Of a stretch of 7,291 nucleotides of DNA, positions 1 through 5,214 are shown in pieces; position 1 is the first letter of the stretch; each line of letters opens with the position of its first letter. Source of the stretch: Thermoleophilia bacterium (GTDB taxonomy: Bacteria > Actinomycetota > Thermoleophilia > Gaiellales > Gaiellaceae); contig JAICZB010000120.1 in NCBI GenBank assembly GCA_025933895.1, positions 1-7,291 of the forward strand, given 5' to 3'. The notes below the pieces were generated by a model. It saw nothing but the letters and a program-made list of their open reading frames with translations, did no database searches and was not told the DNA's origin. Both the position numbers and the translations under genes were made by a program.

Positions 1-8
1 GTGCTAGA

Positions 9-14
9 TATGAT
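9..14 (+). promoter_or_regulatory. Probable -10 box of a leaderless promoter
   Basis: TATGAT fits TANNNT and is followed by 6 nt before the ATG at 21, so transcription would start at or very near the A of the start codon. No Shine-Dalgarno sequence is present. The -35 region lies outside the window. The 20 nt before the ATG begin with GTGCTAG, exactly as the 20 nt before the related gene on the other strand (start at 3523). An alternative reading takes GATAAT at 12-17 as the -10 box, but its 3-nt spacing to the ATG fits less well. Confidence 0.5.
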
Positions 15-20
15 AATGCC

Positions 21-575
21 ATGTTGGCACCGCCTCTACGCCTGCCGATCGCGCTCCATCCTCTGATCCGCGAGGCGAAGCGGCGGGCGAAGAGAAGGCA
101 TCTGCTCGTCGCCACGGCTGCGATTCTGATCGCCGCACCCGCGGCCGGGTGGTTCGCGCTCCGCCCCTCCCCCGTGCGTGCGGTCTTCTGCGCACAGCCG
201 CCCACCGGGTGGCACGTGCGAAATGTCCATCACTTCGGGCGCACCGACCTCGTGCTGACGAACTTCCAGTTCGGCAACCCCGCAGACAACGACGGCCTGC
301 TGGACGCGCGCCTGGCGTGGGCGCCGCACGGGGTGATGATCGCGGCCCTGCCGTGGAAGGCCAGGCCGGTCAAGCGGACAAAGATCTTGCGCCGGCTGCA
401 CGTTCGTGGCTCGCAGTTCGTGTTCTCCCCCGGCGCGCCGCACTGGATCACGTCTCGCCTAGGGCGCTACGAGGAGCGCGACATGCTGCTCTGGGTCGAG
501 GTCCGGGACTTGACGCCCGACACGCTCGCCGCTGCGAACCGTGGTCTCGCGGCGGTGAGAGAATGCTCCGTCTGA
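21..575 (+). CDS. Single-pass membrane-anchored hypothetical protein with basic EAKRRA module
   Basis: The product is 184 residues. Residues 8-26 form a short N-terminal module (LP-x3-L-x-PL-x2-EAKRRAKRR). One hydrophobic segment follows at about 28-47, and then a polar domain of about 135 residues that should lie outside the membrane, since the positive charges precede the segment. That domain has only two cysteines, C57 just after the membrane and C182 near the end, which could pair. It contains a recognisable but unnamed stretch, TNFQFGNPADNDGLLDARL (about residues 80-98). I recognise no enzyme motif and cannot assign a function. The ATG at 21 is chosen because a TATGAT box lies 6 nt upstream, there is no Shine-Dalgarno sequence, and the module begins right after it. 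The N-terminal module also occurs in the protein encoded at 2735-3523, although the outer domains differ. The gene converges on the hydrolase gene with a 4-bp gap. The coding call is firm; the function is unknown. Confidence 0.8.
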   Translation: MLAPPLRLPIALHPLIREAKRRAKRRHLLVATAAILIAAPAAGWFALRPSPVRAVFCAQPPTGWHVRNVHHFGRTDLVLTNFQFGNPADNDGLLDARLAWAPHGVMIAALPWKARPVKRTKILRRLHVRGSQFVFSPGAPHWITSRLGRYEERDMLLWVEVRDLTPDTLAAANRGLAAVRECSV

Positions 576-579
576 GCCG

Positions 580-1251
580 TCAGCCGCGTTCGACGCGGGA
601 GCCGCCGACGGTCGCCTCGCTCCCGTCGTCGTAGCGCACCCAGGCCTTGCCGTTGCCGTCGTAGTCCGGCGACCAGACGAGGAGCGTCGCGTCGCGCCCG
701 CCGACGCGGACGCGCTCGGTCCCCTCGTCCTCCGCGCCCCGCCAGACGCGGACGAACGGGTTCTCTCGGCGCTCACGGCCGATCGTCGTCTCGTCCGTAT
801 GCCCCGGCAGGACACGAGTCGCGTCGGGCAGCTCGAGGAGCACCTCCATGACAGACCTGCGCACGGCGGCCACGTCACCACCGCCCACGGCGTCGCGGAA
901 CAGCGTGTCGCCCGTCGCCACGATCTCCTCCGCGATGACGAACGAGAGGCCGTCGTCGGAGTGCCCCGGCGTCGCCAGCCCCCGCACCTGCAGGCCGTCC
1001 CACTTCCATTCGCCCGGCTCGGCGAGCACCGGGATCGAGTAGCGCCGCGCGAGCTCGTCCTCGTTCACGACGTGGTCGTGGTGCGAGTGCGTGCGGAGCA
1101 GCGCGACCGGTGTCGTGCCCCACCGCTCGACCGCCTCGATCAGCGGCGCGACGTCGGCCCCGGAGTCGACGAACACCGCGGGCCCGCCGTCGGCGGCGAC
1201 CACGAAGGCGTTGCTGAGCCACTCGGGATGCATGCTCTTCTCGACGAGCAT
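580..1251 (-). CDS. Metallo-beta-lactamase-fold hydrolase (glyoxalase II-like)
   Basis: This is a 223-residue dinuclear-metal hydrolase of the MBL superfamily, probably cytoplasmic because no signal peptide is seen. The complete ligand set is visible: the HxHxDH motif is H55, H57, D59 and H60 (THSHHDH), followed by H97 in TPGHSDDG, D115 in TGDTLF and H151 in LPGHTDE. This pattern matches the glyoxalase II-like branch (hydroxyacylglutathione hydrolase and relatives), but motifs alone do not fix the substrate, and thiol-ester or other ester cleavage is only a family-level guess. After the fold, about 45 residues from roughly 180 form a short beta-rich tail (DATLLVWSPDYDGNGKAWVR) that is not part of the core hydrolase. 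The start at 1251 is supported by a TAGCCT box 6 nt upstream and the absence of a Shine-Dalgarno sequence; the next Met is residue 7. The gene is divergent from pspA across a 37-bp gap. Confidence 0.9.
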   Translation of the reverse strand: MLVEKSMHPEWLSNAFVVAADGGPAVFVDSGADVAPLIEAVERWGTTPVALLRTHSHHDHVVNEDELARRYSIPVLAEPGEWKWDGLQVRGLATPGHSDDGLSFVIAEEIVATGDTLFRDAVGGGDVAAVRRSVMEVLLELPDATRVLPGHTDETTIGRERRENPFVRVWRGAEDEGTERVRVGGRDATLLVWSPDYDGNGKAWVRYDDGSEATVGGSRVERG

Positions 1252-1257
1252 GGCGCT

Positions 1258-1263
1258 AGGCTA
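1258..1263 (-). promoter_or_regulatory. Probable -10 box for the MBL hydrolase gene, leaderless
   Basis: On the minus strand the sequence reads TAGCCT, then 6 nt (AGCGCC), then the ATG at 1251, which places the expected transcription start on the start codon. I find no convincing -35 match. The plus strand at the same place reads TAGGCT (1257-1262), which could serve as a -10 box for pspA with a leader of about 20 nt. The two divergent promoters may therefore overlap. Confidence 0.4.
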
Positions 1264-1277
1264 ACTGTGTTCCCCAC

Positions 1278-1284
1278 GAGGAGG
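1278..1284 (+). promoter_or_regulatory. Strong Shine-Dalgarno sequence of pspA
   Basis: GAGGAGG lies 4 nt upstream of the ATG at 1289. It selects this ATG over the in-frame TTG at 1286, which is too close, and over the ATG at 1301, which is 16 nt away. It is unusual here in that most other monocistronic starts in the window lack any Shine-Dalgarno sequence. Confidence 0.75.
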
Positions 1285-1288
1285 ATTG

Positions 1289-2113
1289 ATGGCGGGCCTG
1301 ATGTCACGCACGGCGCTCATCGTGAAGGCGAAGTACTCGAAGCTCCTGAACCGCGCCGAGAACCCGACCGAGACGCTCGACTACTCGTACGAGCAGATGC
1401 TCGAGCAGCTCCAGAACGTCAAGCGCGGCACCGCCGACGTCGTCACCTCGAAGAAGCGGATCGAGCTGCAGGAGCAGAAGCTCCAGCAGAACGTCGTCAA
1501 GCTCGAGACGCAGGCGCGCCAGGCGGTCGCGGCGAACCGGGAGGACCTCGCCCGGCAGGCGCTCGAGAAGAAGGCCGTCGCGCAGCAGCAGCTGCAGGAC
1601 ATGGACACGCAGGTCAAGCAGCTCGAGGACCAGCAGGAGAAGCTGGTCGCGGCCCAGCAGCAGCTCGAGACCCGCATCGAGTCGTTCCGCTCGCAGAAGG
1701 AGGTCCTCAAGGCGCAGTACTCCGCCGCCGAGGCCCAGGTCAGGGTCGGCGAGGCGGCGACCGGGATCGGGGAGCACATGCAGGACACGGGGATGGCCAT
1801 CCAGCGCGCCAAGGACAAGACCGAGGAGATGCAGGCGCGCGCCTCCGCGATCGACGAGCTGACGTCGAGCGGCGCGCTCGAGGACTTCACCGCCGGCGAC
1901 CAGACGCAGCTCGACCGCGAGCTCGCGCAGATCTCGTCCACCTCGCAGGTCGACGACGAGCTCGCGAAGCTGAAATCGGAGGTCGGCTCCGGCGCGCCTC
2001 AGAAGGAGATCGCGGCCGGCGACGCCGAGCCGGCGCCCGGGGCGACAGGTGCGCAGCCCGCTGCCGGCGCGCAGCCGGCGGCGCAGCCGGCCGAGGAAAC
2101 CAGCGAGTCCTGA
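1289..2113 (+). CDS. pspA: PspA/IM30 (Vipp1) family membrane-stress protein
   Basis: The product is 274 residues. The start region MSRTALIVKAKYSKLLNRAE is the usual family opening: a short amphipathic helix that docks on the inner leaflet, then the LLNRAENP motif. A long coiled coil rich in Q, E, K and L runs from about residue 30 to 155, and further helices extend to about 230. Proteins of this family are ESCRT-III-like; they polymerise on damaged membrane and limit proton leakage. The last 40 or so residues (about 235-274) are a low-complexity Ala/Pro/Gln tail (AQPAAGAQPAAQPAEE), a lineage-specific extension of unknown role. The core is of normal family length. The ORF overlaps the downstream pspAB start by 4 nt, which argues for translational coupling. 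No pspB, pspC or pspF gene is present, as expected outside proteobacteria. The family call is near certain. Confidence 0.95.
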   Translation: MAGLMSRTALIVKAKYSKLLNRAENPTETLDYSYEQMLEQLQNVKRGTADVVTSKKRIELQEQKLQQNVVKLETQARQAVAANREDLARQALEKKAVAQQQLQDMDTQVKQLEDQQEKLVAAQQQLETRIESFRSQKEVLKAQYSAAEAQVRVGEAATGIGEHMQDTGMAIQRAKDKTEEMQARASAIDELTSSGALEDFTAGDQTQLDRELAQISSTSQVDDELAKLKSEVGSGAPQKEIAAGDAEPAPGATGAQPAAGAQPAAQPAEETSES

Positions 2114-2694
2114 GCCGGTTCGGCGACATCCTCTTCGGCCGCAAGAAGCTGCAGGAGCCGGCGGCCGACAAGCTGTTCGCACTGTCGACGGCCGCGGTAA
2201 CGCTCGAGACCGAGTGCTCGCTCAAGACGGCTGGTGATGCCGCACTGATCTTCAAGCCGCTCTCGGCCGGCGAGTTCAGCTCCACAGAGAACGACGCCGA
2301 GGAGCTTCTCCGTGGCGTAGCGCAGAGCTCGGGCTCGACGATCGACCGGAAAACCGACTCTCTCGGTTTCGAGTGGGTGATCGTCCACGACCCGGATCTG
2401 GACGACCAGGTGGCGGGTGTCCACGCACTAGCTTCGGAACTCGAGCAGCACGGCTTCGGAGGACAGCTCCTCGCGGCCGCGTTCCGCTTCGCCGGCGGCG
2501 CCTGGGACAGCGACGAGCCGGTCTACTGGATCTACGGCTTCAAGACCGGCACGTGGTGGCCGTTCATCCCGACCGGCGAAAAGCAGGAACGCGACAACGC
2601 GCGGGAGCTCGAGCTGAAGGCGAAGCTCGAGCACGAGCTACCGGTCGAGCCCGACCTCAGCAAGTGGCTCGCGTTGTACGACGCACCGATTTAG
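2110..2694 (+). CDS. pspAB: PspA-associated protein PspAB
   Basis: The product is 194 residues and soluble, with no signal peptide or membrane segment. It begins SRFGDILFGRKK and continues DKLFALSTAAVTLE, the typical PspAB opening (a short helix ending in FGR, then LFxL-x2-AAVTL). A conserved aromatic block, VYWIYGFKTGTWWPFIPTG (about residues 138-156), lies in the C-terminal half. PspAB is a family found beside pspA in actinobacteria and some archaea; its biochemical role is not established, and function is inferred from linkage. In this frame there is no ATG, GTG or TTG between the end of the neighbouring shadow sequence and the conserved N-terminus. The only sensible start is CTG at 2110, which overlaps the pspA stop as CTGA. 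A weak GAGG lies 13 nt upstream. The family assignment is from memory of its conserved blocks. Confidence 0.85.
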   Translation: MSRFGDILFGRKKLQEPAADKLFALSTAAVTLETECSLKTAGDAALIFKPLSAGEFSSTENDAEELLRGVAQSSGSTIDRKTDSLGFEWVIVHDPDLDDQVAGVHALASELEQHGFGGQLLAAAFRFAGGAWDSDEPVYWIYGFKTGTWWPFIPTGEKQERDNARELELKAKLEHELPVEPDLSKWLALYDAPI

Positions 2695-2734
2695 AGCCAG
2701 TCGGGTGGGAGCATCGCTCGCCCAGTCGAGAGTC

Positions 2735-3523
2735 TTACGGCGGCCAGCCATGCGGCAGCCTGGTTCGGCCCCGCTTGCTGAGTGGGAGCTGATTGCGAGC
2801 GAGGCAGCTCGCTATGACCGCTCCATCGGGTCGTACTCGGACCGCCATCACGCCCGGCGTAGCTCCGAACCACCTCTCGAGGCCCTGATGAACGGGGACG
2901 CTCGTCGCTAGTTGGACACCTTGGTAGCCGTGCGGGACGCGGCAGGTGACGAGGTCGCCCGGCCGCAACACCCCGGGCGCGAACCTATGGGTCTGGTTAA
3001 GCCCGACGAAGCCATGGCGAAGGCGTTGCAGACGAAGCGGCTGCCCGTGCGGTCCGGCGAGGCCAAGCTTGTCGATCAACGCCATCTGCGTCATCCAGTC
3101 GCCCCCGACGCCGACGTGCACACGCTTCCCGTTCAGGCTGCCGGTGATCGTGAAATACCAGCTGTCTGAGCCTAGGTTGTAGACGGGCTTCGGATGCGTC
3201 ACGAGACTTGGCTGCGCAGCGATTGCCGCGCAGGCCGTGGCGGGCTGAGCCACGTTGCCACCTGCGGGATCGCATCGGAGATGGAAAAGAGCGCGTTGGC
3301 CGATTTGCCCGACCATTCCCTCGTTACCGACGGCGAGCACCGTCAGGTTCGCCGGCATCGGGGCGACCGAGCCCGACCCCTGCAGCTCAACCCGCAGCAC
3401 TGCGCCGGCCGCGATCACCGCGACCGCGATCAGGGCCACCAGCACCCGCCGCAGTCTCGCTCGCCGCTTCGCCTCCGCCATCAACGGATCGAGCGAGAAA
3501 GGCAGCGGAAGATGCACTGTCAT
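2735..3523 (-). CDS. Membrane-anchored protein with subtilisin-inhibitor-like (SSI-like) domain
   Basis: The product is 262 residues from the ATG at 3523. Residues 5-26 are the basic module (LPLPFSLDPLMAEAKRRARLRR) and about 27-45 a single membrane segment; the rest is predicted outside. Residues about 77-155 resemble the SSI-like inhibitor fold: LRCDPAGG, then TACAAIAA, then a strand FTITGSLNGKRVHV followed by a helical stretch GGDWMTQMALIDKLG. C84 and C98 correspond to the first SSI disulfide, while the second cysteine pair, which includes the one before the reactive loop, is missing. A C-terminal portion (about 185-262) has a cysteine pair, C194 (VTCRV) and C240 (IASCLA). I cannot name its target, and inhibitor activity is doubtful given the lost cysteines. 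The longer ORF to 3658 is rejected because the promoter at 3530-3558 places the transcript start on this ATG. The gene is convergent with pspAB (40-bp gap), and its G+C looks lower than that of its neighbours. Confidence 0.75.
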   Translation of the reverse strand: MTVHLPLPFSLDPLMAEAKRRARLRRVLVALIAVAVIAAGAVLRVELQGSGSVAPMPANLTVLAVGNEGMVGQIGQRALFHLRCDPAGGNVAQPATACAAIAAQPSLVTHPKPVYNLGSDSWYFTITGSLNGKRVHVGVGGDWMTQMALIDKLGLAGPHGQPLRLQRLRHGFVGLNQTHRFAPGVLRPGDLVTCRVPHGYQGVQLATSVPVHQGLERWFGATPGVMAVRVRPDGAVIASCLARNQLPLSKRGRTRLPHGWPP

Positions 3524-3529
3524 AGCACC

Positions 3530-3558
3530 ATTATCGCTAGCACCACTACCTAGGTCAA
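3530..3558 (-). promoter_or_regulatory. Strong sigma-70-type leaderless promoter for the SSI-like gene
   Basis: On the minus strand, TTGACC (-35, 3558-3553) is followed by exactly 17 nt and then GATAAT (-10, 3535-3530). Six nt later comes the ATG at 3523, so the expected +1 is the A of the start codon. No Shine-Dalgarno sequence is present. Two perfect palindromes lie inside the promoter: ACCTAGGT (3548-3555), overlapping the -35 box, and GCTAGC (3536-3541), touching the -10 box. Either could be an operator, but this is inference. Confidence 0.75.
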
Positions 3559-3636
3559 GTGGCGGGTCAGGCGTCATTCCGGAACTCGATGTCATCCTCG
3601 ACCGGTGTTGTCCGGTTGTGGGCTGAGACTCGTGGC

Positions 3637-3771
3637 GTGGATGCGGACGACCGTCCACCGATCTGTGCGACTTGCGGCGTGACGATGGTGCCGGCCGCTC
3701 TCAGCGCGAACGATGAGCACGACGGCGAATGGGTTTGCCTCGAATGCGAGGAACTCGACCGGGAGAGCTGA
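3637..3771 (+). CDS. Small zinc-ribbon protein
   Basis: This is a 44-residue protein if the GTG at 3637 is used. Four cysteines, C10, C13, C34 and C37 (ICATCG and VCLEC), form a CxxC-x20-CxxC zinc-ribbon knuckle around the segment VTMVPAALSANDEHDGEW. Small acidic proteins of this form are common hypothetical proteins in actinobacteria; I know no established function, and nucleic-acid or protein binding is only the usual guess for such ribbons. The start is uncertain: the same frame is open back to a GTG at 3559, with other starts at 3589 (ATG) and 3616 (TTG), and none has a good Shine-Dalgarno sequence or -10 box. The GTG at 3637 is preferred because the residues before it show no conserved-looking pattern. 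The gene is convergent with htpX, 13 bp apart. Confidence 0.6.
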   Translation: MDADDRPPICATCGVTMVPAALSANDEHDGEWVCLECEELDRES

Positions 3772-3784
3772 ACCGCCGGCCGAA

Positions 3785-4720
3785 CTACGCGACGGGCTTG
3801 CCCATGTCGCGGGCGATCTCGGAGAGGGCCGCGAGGCGCTTCTCGAGCGGCGGGTGATCCATCATCCACTCGCTCATGTTCGACTTCCAGTTGGTCGGGA
3901 TGATGAAGAACGCGTTCATCCCCTGCACCTCGCGCAGGTCGCGCTGCGGGATCTGCGTGATGCCGCTCGAGATCTTCTGGAGCGCGCTCATCAGGTTCTC
4001 CGGCGCGCCGGTGATGATCGCCGAGCCGCGGTCGGCCGCGTACTCGCGGTAGCGCGAGATCGTCCGGATCAGGATGAAGCTGATCGCGTAGACGACCACC
4101 GAGACGAGGAAGACGATCAGCCAGACCGGCACCTGGTTGTTGTTGTTGTTCCGGTTGCCGCCGTAGCCGCCGCCCCCGAAGCCGCCGAACATGCCGGCAT
4201 AGAGGCCGAAGCGCGTGAGCATCGCGGCGAGCATGGCGAAGAAGCTCGCGATCGTCATGATCAGCACGTCGCGGTTCGCGATGTGGGAGAGCTCGTGCGC
4301 GAGGACGCCCTCGATCTCCTGCGGCTCGAGCCGCCGCCACAATCCCGTCGTGACCGCGACCGCCGCGTGCTTCGGGTTCCGGCCCGTCGCGAACGCGTTC
4401 GGCACATCGCTGTCGACGACCGCGATGCGCGGCTTCGGCAGGTTCGCCATCGCGCAGAGCCGCTCGACCATCGCGTGCAGCTCGGGCGCGTCCTCGGCCG
4501 ACACGATTTTTGCGCCCGAGGCGGCGAGCGCCAGCTTGTCGGAGGTGTAGTACTGGAAGAAGGCGAGCCCGATGACGATCAGGAGCATCGGCGCGAGCCC
4601 GACCTTCAGGACGCTGAACAGGACGACCGCGAAGACGACGTAGAGCAGGCCGAGCAGCCCGCTCGTGAACAGCATCCGTAGCGAAAGCCCGCGATCACGA
4701 CCGAACGATCTGCGTTGCAT
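3785..4720 (-). CDS. htpX: Zinc metalloprotease HtpX (M48 family)
   Basis: This is a 311-residue integral membrane protease that degrades misfolded or damaged membrane proteins, with its active site facing the cytoplasm. Two N-terminal membrane segments lie at about 16-38 and 40-57. The zinc site is complete: H142, E143 and H146 in AHELSH, with the third ligand E226 in SRYREYAADR. Two further hydrophobic stretches (about 153-178 and 197-218) flank a Gly-rich and Asn-rich linker (FGGGGYGGNRNNNNNQ, about 181-196). A C-terminal MDHPPLEKRLAAL motif is also typical. The family opening MQRRSFGRDRGLSLRM and a TACCAT box 7 nt upstream both support the ATG at 4720 over the longer ORF beginning at 4765. 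It is linked to pspA and pspAB and probably acts in the same membrane-stress context. It is divergent from the cytochrome gene. Confidence 0.95.
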   Translation of the reverse strand: MQRRSFGRDRGLSLRMLFTSGLLGLLYVVFAVVLFSVLKVGLAPMLLIVIGLAFFQYYTSDKLALAASGAKIVSAEDAPELHAMVERLCAMANLPKPRIAVVDSDVPNAFATGRNPKHAAVAVTTGLWRRLEPQEIEGVLAHELSHIANRDVLIMTIASFFAMLAAMLTRFGLYAGMFGGFGGGGYGGNRNNNNNQVPVWLIVFLVSVVVYAISFILIRTISRYREYAADRGSAIITGAPENLMSALQKISSGITQIPQRDLREVQGMNAFFIIPTNWKSNMSEWMMDHPPLEKRLAALSEIARDMGKPVA

Positions 4721-4727
4721 GTCCCCA

Positions 4728-4733
4728 ATGGTA
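4728..4733 (-). promoter_or_regulatory. Probable -10 box for htpX, leaderless
   Basis: On the minus strand TACCAT fits TANNNT and lies 7 nt before the ATG at 4720, so the transcript would have essentially no leader. There is no Shine-Dalgarno sequence. No consensus -35 is seen at 17-18 nt; instead the GCACCGGT repeat pair lies there, suggesting activator or repressor input. Confidence 0.45.
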
Positions 4734-4749
4734 CTCAGCGGGGAGGCCC

Positions 4750-4769
4750 GCACCGGTTCCCGCACCGGT
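4750..4769. repeat. Tandem GCACCGGT pair, 12-bp period, in a divergent promoter region
   Basis: Two identical copies of GCACCGGT (4750-4757 and 4762-4769) are separated by TCCC. Each contains the palindrome ACCGGT, so the pair has both direct and inverted symmetry. It lies between the divergent htpX and cytochrome starts and covers the -35 region of both. A regulator binding site is plausible but unproven. Confidence 0.45.
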
Positions 4770-4785
4770 GGACTTAGCCCTTCAT

Positions 4786-4791
4786 TAGAGT
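4786..4791 (+). promoter_or_regulatory. Possible -10 box for the cytochrome c operon
   Basis: TAGAGT fits TANNNT and ends 9 nt before the GTG at 4801, which would give a leader of zero to a few bases. No Shine-Dalgarno sequence precedes the GTG. The -35 region at the usual spacing overlaps the second GCACCGGT copy rather than a TTGACA-like hexamer. Confidence 0.35.
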
Positions 4792-4800
4792 CCGGTCCCG

Positions 4801-5214
4801 GTGCGCCGTCCAGGAATCATCGCCGCCGTCCTGCTCGGCACCGTCGTGATCGCGGGCTGCGGCGCGCAGGGAGTCGCCTCTCCGACGCCTCAGACGATGG
4901 TCGGCACCGGGAACACTCTGCCGACCACCACCTTCCCGATCGTTCCCGCCTTCCACAAGAAAGGCGACACGAAGAAGGGGAGCACGGTGTTCGCGAGCGC
5001 CGGTTGCGGCGGCTGCCACACACTCTCCGCCGCGAAGTCCACCGGCACTGTCGGGCCGGATCTCGACGCACTCAAGGCGAATTACCAGGCCGTGACCGCG
5101 CAGGTGACGAACGGCGGCGGGGTGATGCCCGCCTTCAAGAAGCAGCTCAGCACGCAGCAGATCGCGGACGTGGCCGCCTACGTCGTGACGTCGACCGGCG
5201 GCAAGGCGCCGTAG
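4801..5214 (+). CDS. Lipoprotein monohaem cytochrome c
   Basis: The product is 137 residues. The N-terminus MRRPGIIAAVLLGTVVIAGC is a lipoprotein signal with lipobox I17-A18-G19-C20, so the mature protein is predicted to be acylated at C20 and held on the outer face of the membrane. A flexible Thr/Pro-rich spacer runs to about residue 45. The class I cytochrome c domain follows: the haem-binding motif C69-G-G-C72-H73 and the likely axial ligand M109 in GGGVMPAF, then the C-terminal helix QQIADVAAYVV. It should act as a small single-haem electron carrier in respiration; the partner oxidase or reductase is not in the window. The start is GTG at 4801, with a TAGAGT box upstream and no Shine-Dalgarno sequence. 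It heads a tight cluster with the HAD gene and serS, with no obvious functional link to them. Confidence 0.9.
   Translation: MRRPGIIAAVLLGTVVIAGCGAQGVASPTPQTMVGTGNTLPTTTFPIVPAFHKKGDTKKGSTVFASAGCGGCHTLSAAKSTGTVGPDLDALKANYQAVTAQVTNGGGVMPAFKKQLSTQQIADVAAYVVTSTGGKAP

Noticed and set aside
1304..2182. A 292-codon minus-strand frame opposite pspA
   Set aside because: Leu/Arg-rich translation mirrors the pspA coiled-coil codons and has no motif or start signal.
799..2694. A 631-codon plus-strand open frame spanning the hydrolase, pspA and pspAB regions
   Set aside because: Only the last 194 codons (2110-2694) are coding. The upstream part is antisense to the hydrolase gene and out of frame with pspA, with Arg/Gly/Ala-rich nonsense typical of G+C-rich shadows.
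2695..2734. Possible bidirectional terminator hairpin between the pspAB and SSI-like gene ends (GAGC at 2709-2712 with GCTC at 2716-2719)
   Set aside because: The stem is only 4 bp before a mismatch, the outer GGG/CCC pairing needs an uneven internal loop, and no T-run follows on either strand.
3524..3658. 45-residue N-terminal extension of the SSI-like protein to the ATG at 3658
   Set aside because: The extension is Pro/Ser/Gly-rich with no pattern, runs across the clear promoter at 3530-3558, and would overlap the zinc-ribbon gene start.
4134..4151. GTT-triplet run as a microsatellite or regulatory repeat
   Set aside because: It encodes the Asn stretch in the HtpX linker and stays in frame; the run is short and needs no other explanation.
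4755..4760. GGAACC on the minus strand upstream of htpX as an ECF-sigma -35 element
   Set aside because: No matching -10 element lies at the required 16-18 nt; the best downstream GT lies about 21 nt away.
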